47,568 bases of DNA from Pseudomonadota bacterium (GTDB lineage Bacteria; Pseudomonadota; Alphaproteobacteria; Rhizobiales; Hyphomicrobiaceae): contig JAEZAW010000286.1 of assembly GCA_023430315.1 (NCBI GenBank), positions 1 through 47,568 of the forward strand. Direction: 5' to 3'. Of this stretch, positions 17,190 through 25,888 are shown piece after piece (the stretch's first letter is position 1; each line of letters starts with the position of its first letter). The notes below the pieces were generated by a model. That model made no database searches and was not told the origin of the DNA. It saw only the letters and a program-made list of their open reading frames with translations. Made by a program: the position numbers and the translations under genes.

Positions 17190-19963
17190 GTGAGCATCCA
17201 CGCCCATTGATACGGGACGGTGCTCCGGTTGTCCGACTGGATAAGGTCGGCCTCTCCTACGGCAAGACGCGCGCGCTCGACGCCATCACGCTCGATCTGC
17301 CGTCCGGCTGCATGGTCGGCCTGATCGGACCGGACGGCGTCGGCAAATCCAGCCTCCTCTCGCTTGTCGCGGGCGCGCGCGTCGTACAAGAGGGTCGCGT
17401 CGAGGTGCTGGGCGGCAACATTGCTGACGCGCAGCATCGCCAGACGGCGTACTCGAAGATCGCCTACATGCCGCAGGGCCTCGGCAAGAACCTCTATCCG
17501 ACGCTCTCCGTCTTCGAGAACGTCGACTTCTTCGGCCGCCTGTTCGGTCACAACAGACGGGAGCGTAAGCGCCGCACCGCCGATCTCCTACACCGCACGG
17601 GCCTGTCGCCGTTCGCGGACCGTCCGGCCGGCAAGCTATCCGGCGGCATGAAGCAGAAGCTCGGGCTCTGCTGTGCGCTGATCCACGACCCAGATCTGCT
17701 CATCCTCGACGAGCCGACGACAGGCGTCGATCCGCTGTCTCGGCGGCAGTTCTGGGAACTGATCGACGATATCAGGCGCGACCGCGAAGGCATGAGTGTG
17801 ATCGTCGCGACCGCGTACATGGAGGAGGCTGCGCGCTTCGACTGGCTGGTCGCGATGGATGCGGGAGCGGTGCTTGCTACCGGCACGCCAGATGATCTCA
17901 AGAAGCTGGCTGGCGCAGCCAATCTCGATACTGCCTTCATCTCCTTGTTGCCCGAGCAGAAACGCCGCGATCATCGCGCTGTAGTCATTCCTCCGCGAGA
18001 TGCTGCCGCGGATGGTGAGATTGCCATTGAAGCCGAGCACCTCACGATGCGGTTCGGTGATTTCACGGCAGTCGACGATGTCAGCTTCCGTATCTCGCGC
18101 GGCGAGATCTTCGGATTCCTCGGCTCGAACGGCTGTGGCAAGACCACGACGATGAAAATGCTGACCGGTCTGCTGTCGGTCACGGAGGGGACGGCCAAGC
18201 TGTTCGGGCGCGAAGTCGATCCTAAGAACATCGACGTCCGCCGTCGCATTGGCTATATGAGCCAGGCGTTCTCCCTCTACACAGAGCTGACTGTCCGTCA
18301 GAATCTTGATCTGCACGCGCGTCTGTTCAGCATGGATCCCGACGTGATCCCGGGCCGCATCGCGGAGATGGCGCGGCGCTTCGGCCTTCTCGATGTCATG
18401 GATGCGTTGCCCGATAGTCTGCCGCTCGGCATCCGCCAGCGCCTGTCACTAGCCGTGGCCATGATCCATTCGCCGGACATCCTGATCCTCGATGAGCCGA
18501 CCTCCGGCGTTGACCCTGTCGCGCGCGATGCCTTCTGGCAGATCCTCTCCGACCTCTCGCGCAAGGACAACGTCACCATATTCGTCTCGACGCACTTCAT
18601 GAACGAGGCGGAGCTTTGCGATCGCATATCCCTGATGCACGCGGGCAAGGTACTTGTCAGCGATACGCCCGCAGCGATCATCGCGAAGCGGTCCGCAGGG
18701 TCCCTAGACGAGGCATTCATCGCCTACCTGGAAGATGCCATCGCGCAGGCACCAGCACCCGTGCCGTCCGTTGCCGGACGCAACAATATCGCCGATGAGG
18801 CCCCGGGCAGCCACAAGGTTCGGTCCAGCGGTCCGTACCTCGATCTGCGGCGGATGCTCGCCTACACCCAGCGCGAGTCGCTGGAGCTGCGCCGCGATCC
18901 GATCCGCGGCACGCTCGCCATTCTCGGCACGCTCATCCTGATGTTCGTCATTGGGTATGGCATCAACATGGATGTCGAGAAGCTCTCTTTTGCGGTCCTC
19001 GACCGCGACGACACCACCATCAGCCGAGACTATACGCTGCAGATCGCCGGCTCCCGCTATTTCACCGAACAGCCACCACTCACCGACTACGCCGATCTCG
19101 ACCGCCGTATGGCCAATGGCGAAATCAGCCTGGCCATCGAGATTCCGCCAGGCTTCGGCCGCGATATCGCGCGTGGAAAGGCCGTGCAGATCGGCGCCTG
19201 GATCGACGGCGCCATGCCGGCGCGTGCCGAAACGGTGCGCGGCTATGTGCAAGGTATGCACGCGAACTGGCTCACGCAGAAAGCGCGTGAACGGTATGGC
19301 GATGCCGCCGTTGCCGGCGCCTTCAATCTCGAGCTTCGCTACCGATACAATCCGTCCGTCCAAAGCCTCGTAGCCATGGTGCCCGCGGTCATTCCGCTGT
19401 TGCTCATGATGATCCCGGCCATGCTCACCGTCCTCAGCGTCGTCCGCGAGAAGGAGCTCGGCTCGATCATCAATTTCTATGTCACGCCCGTGACGCGGAC
19501 AGAGTTCCTGCTCGGCAAACAACTCCCCTATATCGGACTTGCCTTTCTCAACTTCCTCATGCTGACCGCGTTCGCCGTCTACGTGTTCCGCGTGCCCTTC
19601 ACCGGCAGCTTTCTCACTTTGACCACTGCAGCGCTGCTGTATGTTGTGTTCACAACAGGCATGGGGCTCGTGATCTCCGCCTTCATGAAGAGCCAGATCG
19701 CGGCGATCTTCGGCACCTCGCTCATTACGCTCGTTCCCGCTGTCCAATACTCGGGCTTCATCGATCCGGTCTCATCACTGGAAGGCTTCGGCGCCTTCAT
19801 CGGCCATATCTATCCAACGACATACTTCATCACGATCTCGCGCGGGACGTTCTCCAAGGGACTGGGCTTCGGCGATCTTGGCACGGCATTCGTGCCGCTG
19901 CTGATCGCGCCACCGGTTCTCTACGCCTTGGGCGTGTTCCTTTTGAAGAAGCAGGCGCGCTGA
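17186..19963 (+). CDS. rbbA: RbbA-type fused ABC exporter: two ATPase domains plus ABC-2 permease
   Basis: A 925-residue three-domain fusion. ABC domain 1 (about residues 10-240) has Walker A GPDGVGKSS, signature LSGGMKQKLG and Walker B LLILDEPTTGVDP. ABC domain 2 (about 285-510) has Walker A GSNGCGKTTTMK and Walker B ILILDEPTSGVDP, but the signature is LPLGIRQRL instead of LSGGQ. The C-terminal third (from about 550) is an ABC-2 permease with one N-terminal membrane segment, a large periplasmic domain and five more segments. This architecture is that of RbbA/YhiH, reported in E. coli as a ribosome-associated ATPase, though its operon partners point to export. The start overlaps the HlyD gene, and the partner permease begins four bases after the stop. 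Confidence 0.93.
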   Translation: MSEHPRPLIRDGAPVVRLDKVGLSYGKTRALDAITLDLPSGCMVGLIGPDGVGKSSLLSLVAGARVVQEGRVEVLGGNIADAQHRQTAYSKIAYMPQGLGKNLYPTLSVFENVDFFGRLFGHNRRERKRRTADLLHRTGLSPFADRPAGKLSGGMKQKLGLCCALIHDPDLLILDEPTTGVDPLSRRQFWELIDDIRRDREGMSVIVATAYMEEAARFDWLVAMDAGAVLATGTPDDLKKLAGAANLDTAFISLLPEQKRRDHRAVVIPPRDAAADGEIAIEAEHLTMRFGDFTAVDDVSFRISRGEIFGFLGSNGCGKTTTMKMLTGLLSVTEGTAKLFGREVDPKNIDVRRRIGYMSQAFSLYTELTVRQNLDLHARLFSMDPDVIPGRIAEMARRFGLLDVMDALPDSLPLGIRQRLSLAVAMIHSPDILILDEPTSGVDPVARDAFWQILSDLSRKDNVTIFVSTHFMNEAELCDRISLMHAGKVLVSDTPAAIIAKRSAGSLDEAFIAYLEDAIAQAPAPVPSVAGRNNIADEAPGSHKVRSSGPYLDLRRMLAYTQRESLELRRDPIRGTLAILGTLILMFVIGYGINMDVEKLSFAVLDRDDTTISRDYTLQIAGSRYFTEQPPLTDYADLDRRMANGEISLAIEIPPGFGRDIARGKAVQIGAWIDGAMPARAETVRGYVQGMHANWLTQKARERYGDAAVAGAFNLELRYRYNPSVQSLVAMVPAVIPLLLMMIPAMLTVLSVVREKELGSIINFYVTPVTRTEFLLGKQLPYIGLAFLNFLMLTAFAVYVFRVPFTGSFLTLTTAALLYVVFTTGMGLVISAFMKSQIAAIFGTSLITLVPAVQYSGFIDPVSSLEGFGAFIGHIYPTTYFITISRGTFSKGLGFGDLGTAFVPLLIAPPVLYALGVFLLKKQAR

Positions 19964-19966
19964 CCG

Positions 19967-21079
19967 ATGCACATCGCCAACATCTTCAACCTCGGCTTCA
20001 AGGAGCTGCGCGGTCTTGCCCGCGATCCGGTCATGATTTTCCTGATCGCCTATGCCTTCACGTTGGACATCTACGCAGGTGCGACTGCGATGCCGGAAAC
20101 GCTGAACCGTGCGCCGATCGCCATCGTCGATGAGGACCAGTCACCGGTCTCGTCGCGAATCGCAACGGCGTTCTACCCGCCGTACTTCGTGCCGCCGCAG
20201 CTCATCGGCACATACGAGATGGACGCGCGGATGGATGCCGGGCTCGATACCTTCGCGCTCGACATTCCGCCGAACTTCCAAAGGGATCTCCTTGCAGGCA
20301 AGTCACCGACAATCCAGCTCAGCGTCGATGCCACGCGCATATCGCAAGCATTCGCCGGCGGCGGCTATGTGCAGGCGATCGTATCGGCTGAAGTAACCGA
20401 GTTCCTCGAACGCTATCGCGGCCAGGCCAGCGTGCCGATCGATCTCGCGCTCAGGGCACGATACAATCCCCAGCTCAACAAGGGCTGGTTCGGTGCGGTC
20501 TCCAATATCATCAACTCGATCACCATGCTCGCGATCGTCCTGACCGGCGCAGCGCTCATCCGGGAGCGTGAGCACGGCACGATCGAGCATCTTCTGGTCA
20601 TGCCGGTCACCCCCGCGGAGATCATGGTGAGCAAGATCGGCGCCATGGCAATCGTCGTCCTCATAGCGTCTGCGGTCGCGCTCCTTTTCGTCGTGCAAGG
20701 GTTGCTCAAGGTCCCGCTCGCCGGCTCGCTCCCCCTGTTCATGGTCGCCACGGCGCTGATGCTGTTCGCCACGACGTCCATGGGCATCTTTCTCGCGACG
20801 GTTGCCGGGTCCATGCCGCAGTTCGGCTTGCTGCTCATGCTGGTACTGTTCCCGATCGAGGTTCTTTCGGGCGGCATGACGCCACGCGAAAGCATGCCCG
20901 AGATCATCCAGTACCTGATGTTGGTGGCGCCCAATACGCACTTCGTCATGCTTGCGCAGTCCGTGCTGTTCCGCGGCGCCGGCCTCTCGGTCGTCTGGCC
21001 GCAGCTTCTTGCGCTGCTCGTGATCGGCGGCGTGCTCTTCGCACTGGCGATGCAGCGCTTCCGGCAGTTCCTGCGGTAG
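19967..21079 (+). CDS. yhhJ: ABC-2 family permease, partner of the RbbA-type exporter (YhhJ-like)
   Basis: A 370-residue inner-membrane permease of the ABC-2 type. It has a first membrane segment at about residues 21-39, a periplasmic domain of about 140 residues, then five closely spaced segments (ITMLAIVLTGAALIREREHGTIEHLLVMPV marks the ABC-2 core). It is the usual third member of the yhiI-rbbA-yhhJ operon and would dimerise with the permease part of RbbA. The gene begins four bases after rbbA. The exported molecule is unknown; family members have been linked to drugs or lipophilic cations. Confidence 0.92.
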   Translation: MHIANIFNLGFKELRGLARDPVMIFLIAYAFTLDIYAGATAMPETLNRAPIAIVDEDQSPVSSRIATAFYPPYFVPPQLIGTYEMDARMDAGLDTFALDIPPNFQRDLLAGKSPTIQLSVDATRISQAFAGGGYVQAIVSAEVTEFLERYRGQASVPIDLALRARYNPQLNKGWFGAVSNIINSITMLAIVLTGAALIREREHGTIEHLLVMPVTPAEIMVSKIGAMAIVVLIASAVALLFVVQGLLKVPLAGSLPLFMVATALMLFATTSMGIFLATVAGSMPQFGLLLMLVLFPIEVLSGGMTPRESMPEIIQYLMLVAPNTHFVMLAQSVLFRGAGLSVVWPQLLALLVIGGVLFALAMQRFRQFLR

Positions 21080-21087
21080 ATGCAGGC

Positions 21088-21789
21088 CTAGATCTGATGA
21101 ATGCGGAAGGCCATCATCACATCGACCTGCTCTTTCAGCCCGCGATCTCGATGGCGGCGATAGATATCGCTGGCGGCCTTGGCATCGCCGCGGCGAATCG
21201 CCTCGATGATCTCGTAGTGCTCCTCGATTGATTTCGAGGGATGCGGATGCTTGCGAAGCCGCAACGTGAAATAGCGCGCGCGATGGACCTGGTCCCAGCA
21301 ATTGAGGACGATGTCGGCAAGGCGGCGGTTGCCGCTGAGCCGCACGATGCCAAGATGGAACTCCTCGTCGGCGAGCGCCCATTCCTCCATCTCATCGCGA
21401 GCGAGTGCATCCGTCATTCTCTCGCAGCAAACTTCGAGCTGGCGAAGCTCCTTGGGCGAAGCGCCGCGCATGGCAAGCAGCTCGGCGGCGCGAGGCTCCA
21501 GGCTGATCAGCACGTCATAGATCTCGCGCATGTCGGAGACCGCGATCGGCACGATGCGCACGCCGTGCCGGGGAATGATCTCGAGCAGCCCTTCGTTATG
21601 GAGACGGATCACGGCCTCGCGGACCGGCGTCCGGCTGACGCCCAGCATGACCGCGAGTTCCTGCTCGAGGATCTGTGAGCCCGGCGCCAGCTCGCTATCG
21701 AGCACCTTCTTGCGGATGCGCTCATAGACGCCGTCGATCGCGCTGCGCCGCGCGGGTTTCAATTCCGTCTTTGGCTTGGCTTCCGCCAT
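21088..21789 (-). CDS. GntR-family (FCD) transcriptional regulator
   Basis: A 233-residue regulator. The N-terminal GntR winged helix (about residues 15-80) contains ILEQELAVMLGVSRTPVREAVIRLHNEGLLE, with the family-typical V-S-R-T-P-V-R-E-A. The C-terminal FCD effector domain keeps likely metal-binding residues in DEEFHLGIVRLSGN, EEHYEII and YRRHRDR. It is the last gene of the minus-strand operon starting at about 27643. Two ATGCAT-based palindromes in that operon (24089-24102 and 27702-27721) are the obvious candidate targets. FCD regulators usually repress and are released by a pathway metabolite, often an organic acid. Confidence 0.92.
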   Translation of the reverse strand: MAEAKPKTELKPARRSAIDGVYERIRKKVLDSELAPGSQILEQELAVMLGVSRTPVREAVIRLHNEGLLEIIPRHGVRIVPIAVSDMREIYDVLISLEPRAAELLAMRGASPKELRQLEVCCERMTDALARDEMEEWALADEEFHLGIVRLSGNRRLADIVLNCWDQVHRARYFTLRLRKHPHPSKSIEEHYEIIEAIRRGDAKAASDIYRRHRDRGLKEQVDVMMAFRIHQI

Positions 21790-21810
21790 GGGCTCCTCGC
21801 TCTCGAAACA

Positions 21811-22767
21811 CTAGACGGGATGCGATCGGGCATTCTTGGCGGCGTTCTTGAGGATTTCCGCCCGGGTTCCAGCGGCTGTCACGTAGCTCTGGGGCGTGAT
21901 GTCGAGCAATTTCGCGATCTCACGCGCGGCAGCGACGACGTCGTCGGTTTTGACACCAGTCTCGACACCCATTTCATTCAGCAGATGGACCACGTCCTCG
22001 CTCGCGAGGTTGCCGACGGCGCCCATGGTGGTCGGCGTCATGATGCCACCACCAATGCCGCAGATAGCGCCCTCGATGAACGATGCGCCAGCATCCAGCG
22101 CCGCGACGATATTGGCAGGGCCGTTACCCGAAAGATTGTGGACGTGGAAGCCGATCTCGATATCAGGGAAACGCTCGAGCGCCTGGCGGAAGAGACTGTT
22201 GACGTGACGCGGATCCTCCATGCCGAGCGATCCGGCAAAGTAGTAGCGCTTGATGCCACCGTTACGCAGCTTGCCCACCAGATCGAGAACGCGGCTCTCC
22301 GGGATGCGGCCCTCGTAGGCGCACCACATGGTCATGCCCATCGCCAGGACGAACGGGATATGCGCCGCATCGGCAATGCGGAAGGTCTCGATCGCGGCGG
22401 TGACGCCCTGCTCGAGCGTCATGTTCTGGTTCTTGAGATTGTAGGCTTCGCTCGCCGTGATGAGGCCCAGGATCTCCTGCGACTTCGCCGCAACCGCACG
22501 GTGAGCGCCACGCGGATTTGGCGCTTGTGCACGGTAGACGATGCCAGGGCGGCGCGTGATCCGCTCCATGACCTCTTCGGCATCCTTGAGGTGGGGAATG
22601 ACGCGAGGATGGGCGAAGTTCGTCACCTCCACGACCGGAAAGCCAACCTCGGAGAGACGATTGACCATCGCGACCTTGGTATCCGTGTCGACCCACCGAT
22701 GAAAACTCTGCAGGCCGTCGCGCGGCGCGACTTCGACGACGGTAGTGCGGGCGGGAACACTGAGCAT
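21811..22767 (-). CDS. HMG-CoA-lyase-like (DRE-TIM) protein with altered active site
   Basis: A 318-residue member of the HMG-CoA lyase family, which cleaves 3-hydroxy-3-methylglutaryl-CoA or related acyl-CoAs. The DRE-TIM start motif is present (APRDGLQ, with Arg16 and Asp17), as are metal-ligand histidines His208 and His210 (FHVHN). The signature loop, normally GLGGCPYA, reads GIGGGIMT here (237-244), so the catalytic cysteine is glycine; a nearby Cys236 could substitute. The following GNLASEDVV matches the canonical GN(V/L)ATED. The ATG at 22765-22767 has an AAGGA site; an upstream start is rejected. It lies 28 bases after the CoA-transferase gene, suggesting the pair forms and then cleaves a CoA thioester. 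Confidence 0.88.
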   Translation of the reverse strand: MLSVPARTTVVEVAPRDGLQSFHRWVDTDTKVAMVNRLSEVGFPVVEVTNFAHPRVIPHLKDAEEVMERITRRPGIVYRAQAPNPRGAHRAVAAKSQEILGLITASEAYNLKNQNMTLEQGVTAAIETFRIADAAHIPFVLAMGMTMWCAYEGRIPESRVLDLVGKLRNGGIKRYYFAGSLGMEDPRHVNSLFRQALERFPDIEIGFHVHNLSGNGPANIVAALDAGASFIEGAICGIGGGIMTPTTMGAVGNLASEDVVHLLNEMGVETGVKTDDVVAAAREIAKLLDITPQSYVTAAGTRAEILKNAAKNARSHPV

Positions 22768-22795
22768 CGGATGGTCCTTCGTTCTGTGCGTGGCT

Positions 22796-24046
22796 TCAGG
22801 CGCGGACTTTTTCGCTCGCAAGCTTGCCGCTACGCAACTCCTCGTCGGTGAAGCCGAGTTCGCCGATCAGAATGTCCTGATTGCTGGAGCCGAGCCGCGG
22901 GCCGGCGTGGTTGACGCGCCCAGGCGTCGCCGAAAGCTTGCCGGCGATGTTCTGGAAGCGAACCGGCCCACCGAGCTCTTCGTCGAAGACGGTGACGATG
23001 TTCTCTCGCGCCTGGAAGTGCGGATCGTCGAAGACTTGGGCGATGTCATTGACAGGCGCAACTGCCGCCTCGAGTTTGATGAACTGCTCCATGAGCTCGT
23101 CGAGCGTAAAGCGAGCGACCGCGGCCTGGAGCAACGGGTCCATCAGCTTGTTGTTCTGGATGCGGAGCCGGTTGTCCTTGAAGCGTGGATCCTCGGGAAT
23201 TTCCGGCACGCCGAGCGCGACGCACATACGCTCGAACGTCGACTGAGAGGCACCGGCAATGGCGACGTACTTCCCATCCTTGGTGCGGTAGCAGTTCCGC
23301 GGCGCAGTGAAGGCGTGCAGACTGCCGTTGCGCTCCTGGATCAAGCCGAGCTGGTCGTAGTTGACGGCCTGGGGCCCGAGCAGCGTGAAGAGCGGCTCGT
23401 AGAGCGCGAGATCGATGTACTGGCCTTTGCCGCCGTTCACCTCGCGCCCCTTGAGCGCGACCATGGCGAGGAACGCGCCCATCAGACCCGCTGTCGAGTC
23501 CGCGAGCCCGAACGCCGGCAGGATCGGCGGCTGCTCGGGAAAGCCGTTGATGAAGGCAAAGCCGCTGTAGGCTTCAGCGAGCGTGCCGAAACCTGGCCGC
23601 GGCGCGTTCGGGCCGGTCTGCCCGAAGCCGGTGATGCGGAGCATGACAAGCCCCGGATTGATCTTGGAGAGGACGTCCCAGCCGAGACCCCACTTCTCCA
23701 GCGTGCCGGGCCGGAAATTCTCGACGAGGATGTCGGCCGTCTTCACCAAACGCTTGACGATCTCGACGCCGAGCGGTGTGCGCAAGTCCGCCGTGACCGA
23801 GCGCTTGTTGCGGTTGAGGACCTTGTAGTAGAGGCCGACGCCGTTCTTGCTGTTGCCCCAGTAGCGGGATTCATCGCCCGTATCCGGCCGCTCCACCTTG
23901 ACGACGTCGGCACCGAAGTCGGCCAGGAACATTGCGCCGATCGGTGCCGCGAGAAAGGACGCGATGTCCACGACACGGACGCCTTCCAGCGGCAGGCGGG
24001 CTGCCTTGGGGTCGCTCTTCGACGAACTATTCCACGCTTCTGCCAT
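22796..24046 (-). CDS. Class III CoA-transferase (CaiB/BaiF family)
   Basis: A 416-residue CoA-transferase that would move CoA from a donor thioester to an organic acid. Family landmarks are VRVVDIASFLAAPIGAMFLADFGADVVKVE (about residues 23-52), LVENFRPGTLEKWGL and the catalytic Asp183 in GLADSTAG. Its full length is normal. The ATG at 24044-24046 has AGGAG upstream. It has its own probable promoter, with a perfect palindrome placed between the -35 and -10 elements, although it also lies 90 bases downstream of the DUF4387 gene on the same strand. Together with the lyase it suggests activation and cleavage of a carboxylic acid; the acid is not identifiable. Confidence 0.92.
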   Translation of the reverse strand: MAEAWNSSSKSDPKAARLPLEGVRVVDIASFLAAPIGAMFLADFGADVVKVERPDTGDESRYWGNSKNGVGLYYKVLNRNKRSVTADLRTPLGVEIVKRLVKTADILVENFRPGTLEKWGLGWDVLSKINPGLVMLRITGFGQTGPNAPRPGFGTLAEAYSGFAFINGFPEQPPILPAFGLADSTAGLMGAFLAMVALKGREVNGGKGQYIDLALYEPLFTLLGPQAVNYDQLGLIQERNGSLHAFTAPRNCYRTKDGKYVAIAGASQSTFERMCVALGVPEIPEDPRFKDNRLRIQNNKLMDPLLQAAVARFTLDELMEQFIKLEAAVAPVNDIAQVFDDPHFQARENIVTVFDEELGGPVRFQNIAGKLSATPGRVNHAGPRLGSSNQDILIGELGFTDEELRSGKLASEKVRA

Positions 24047-24083
24047 GGGTCGCTGCTCCTAGGGGGATCGGCCGTCCAGACCC

Positions 24084-24112
24084 AATGTATGCATTAATGC
24101 ATCCGTTGTCGA
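24084..24112 (-). promoter_or_regulatory. Probable promoter of the CoA-transferase gene
   Basis: On the minus strand TCGACA (24107-24112) and TACATT (24084-24089) are spaced by 17 bases, ending about 38 bases upstream of the start codon. The -35 matches the consensus at 5 of 6 positions and the -10 at 4 of 6. The 14-base palindrome fills the spacer. Confidence 0.45.
24089..24102. promoter_or_regulatory. Perfect palindrome ATGCATTAATGCAT, candidate GntR operator
   Basis: This 14-base perfect palindrome contains two ATGCAT boxes separated by TA. It occupies the spacer of the predicted promoter of the CoA-transferase gene, the classic position for a repressor. The same box recurs in the regulatory region at 27702-27721 of the same locus, and a GntR gene is the last gene of the operon. 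Confidence 0.55.
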
Positions 24113-24136
24113 ATCCGTTAACGCCGGAGCGCCGCT

Positions 24137-24484
24137 TTACGGGATCAGGATGTTGATGAGCGGCACGTGCTGCTGGGCGCCGTAGACATCCCGATCCCCC
24201 GGAGCCCCAGACGTCGGTCCCTTCCGCGGGATCGTGATCTTGATCGCGTTGGCAGCCTCGAACGCCATGATCTGCACGTCGCCCGCGGGGAGATCGTAGA
24301 GCCGCGCGATCAGCTCGGGCGTGATGACCTCGCTCTCGACGACACGTCGGTAAGTCGGAGCATCGGGCAGGATCACGTCGAAGGTGATGAGGAGCGGCCC
24401 CGCGTTCTTGCTCCGCAGGACTTCCGCCAGATCGTACAGGCGATCGCCGCGGGCGTTGGGGAACGGATGGGCATCGGCGGCCAT
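24137..24484 (-). CDS. DUF4387-domain protein (AtuA partner)
   Basis: A 115-residue protein of the DUF4387 family. Landmarks are LYDLAEVLRSKNAGPLLITFDVILPD (about residues 16-41) and the mid region VITPELIARLYDLPAGDVQIMAFEAANAIKITIPR. The biochemical role is not known; the family is nearly always encoded beside an AtuA-like protein, and the two probably form one complex, which is an inference. The ATG at 24482-24484 starts two bases after the AtuA-like stop codon and has GAGAGG upstream. An apparent TTG start six bases earlier is rejected. Confidence 0.82.
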   Translation of the reverse strand: MAADAHPFPNARGDRLYDLAEVLRSKNAGPLLITFDVILPDAPTYRRVVESEVITPELIARLYDLPAGDVQIMAFEAANAIKITIPRKGPTSGAPGDRDVYGAQQHVPLINILIP

Positions 24485-24486
24485 GA

Positions 24487-25845
24487 TCAAGCGACCTCTC
24501 GGATATCGACGGGAAAGAGTCCGTCCGGATCGTCTACTTCCATCACGTGGTAGATCGTGAATTCGTAGACCGGTCCGCCTTCGAAATCGGAGGGCGAGAA
24601 CGGGAAGGCGAGGTTACCGGCGGTCGCCTTGCGGCCATCGAAGTAGCCGTGCAGGAACGAGCTGCGCGCGAGCGAGAGCACCATGTTGGAGGCCTGCTGG
24701 GTCGCGGCGATGGCTTCGATCACGACACCGATCTCATGCGGAACGGACGCAGACGGGACAACCGGGCGGACGCCGTCGCGACCGTAGTAGATGAAGCGCA
24801 GCTCGTAGTCCTCGGGCTTGAGCGTTCCCTGCACCAGCCGCGCGACACCCTCGCGGACGCGCTTCTCGACATCGCCGACGCTACGGATAAGCCGCGGATC
24901 CGTCATGCCCGCGATGGTGATCGTGCGGAAGCCACGGAGCCGCACGCCTTCGAGCTTGATCGTCGGCTTGCCGGTGGAGACGAGGCGACTTCCGGTTACC
25001 TTCACGCGACGCGGATCGAGCGACACGATATGGCTCGCCTCGAGATCGACCATACCTTCGGGCTCGAAGAAGTGATGCGGGTCCGGCTGCTCGTACATCA
25101 TGTGCGCGGCGACAGAGGTCGGGCTCAGCCGCATGTCGAGGTTCATGGGCTCGAGCTCGAAGTGATCGCGCCGCAGCGTGCCAAGAATGCAGTCGTTCGC
25201 GGCGAGCGGAATCGCACACTGGGCCCCGCACTCGATGATCTTCGCCATGTGGAAGGCGAGACCCATGTCGAGGCCCTTGTAGGCAGCGAAGGAAGCGTAG
25301 ATGGCGGTGTCGCAGGCGCGGCCCGCGATGATCACGTCGGCGCCTGCGTCGAGGGCGTTGACGAATGGGCCGGTGCCCATCTGGCCGACAATGCGCGTCG
25401 TCTCATCGACCATCTGCTCGGTCAGCTCCGGCAGCGGCCCGAGCGGGCGCACCCGCCCCTCGCGCACGGCCTTCTTTATCAGCTCCTTGTCGAGCTCGGC
25501 CTGGATGGTCGCCAGACGATAGCGGTGTCCATCGCGCTTGGAGACTTCATCAAGGATGTCGAGAAAGCCTTCGAGATGCGGGCGTCCGCCGGCGGTTCCG
25601 GCCGTGCCGATCACATAGGGCACACCGAGGCGCCTTGCTGCCGCAAGCGACAGCCCGAGATCGCGTCGCACCTGTTCGCGTTTGGTGAGCTGCTGACCGC
25701 TGCCGAGATAGTAGGGACCAGGATCGGACGAGCCGTTGTCGGCGCCGATCATGTGCGGCTGCCGCGAGGCTCCTTCCAGAAGCGACTTCTCGGGAAAGCC
25801 ATAGCCGAGGTTTCCCGTCACCGAGAGAATTCGTACTTCGTCCAC
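24487..25845 (-). CDS. AtuA-like protein (DUF1446, acyclic terpene utilisation family)
   Basis: A 452-residue protein of the AtuA/DUF1446 family. Landmarks are the N-terminal VTGNLGYGFPEKSLLEG, MIGADNGSSDPGPYYLGSG, GTAGTAGG and the mid-protein ADVIIAGRACDTAIYA. AtuA is required for citronellol/geraniol breakdown in Pseudomonas, but its chemistry is not established, and most homologues lie in unrelated catabolic loci, as here. A GTG start (25843-25845) is supported by GGAGGAAC upstream. It sits 43 bases after the permease gene and two bases before the DUF4387 gene. The context (CoA-transferase, lyase-like protein, transporter) suggests it acts on a carboxylic acid or its CoA ester, not on terpenes. 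Confidence 0.88.
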   Translation of the reverse strand: MDEVRILSVTGNLGYGFPEKSLLEGASRQPHMIGADNGSSDPGPYYLGSGQQLTKREQVRRDLGLSLAAARRLGVPYVIGTAGTAGGRPHLEGFLDILDEVSKRDGHRYRLATIQAELDKELIKKAVREGRVRPLGPLPELTEQMVDETTRIVGQMGTGPFVNALDAGADVIIAGRACDTAIYASFAAYKGLDMGLAFHMAKIIECGAQCAIPLAANDCILGTLRRDHFELEPMNLDMRLSPTSVAAHMMYEQPDPHHFFEPEGMVDLEASHIVSLDPRRVKVTGSRLVSTGKPTIKLEGVRLRGFRTITIAGMTDPRLIRSVGDVEKRVREGVARLVQGTLKPEDYELRFIYYGRDGVRPVVPSASVPHEIGVVIEAIAATQQASNMVLSLARSSFLHGYFDGRKATAGNLAFPFSPSDFEGGPVYEFTIYHVMEVDDPDGLFPVDIREVA

Positions 25846-25888
25846 GGCTGCTGTTCCTCCCGCATTGGCATTCGGTATGTTTCGTAGT

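Noticed and set aside
22745..24097. A 450-codon plus-strand open frame opposite the CoA-transferase
   Set aside because: Antisense shadow with low-complexity charged composition; the CoA-transferase on the minus strand has all family motifs.
24137..25845. Acyclic terpene (citronellol/geraniol) degradation as the pathway of the AtuA-like gene
   Set aside because: None of the other expected terpene genes (geranyl-CoA carboxylase subunits, citronellyl-CoA dehydrogenase) is in the locus; the AtuA family is widespread in unrelated clusters.
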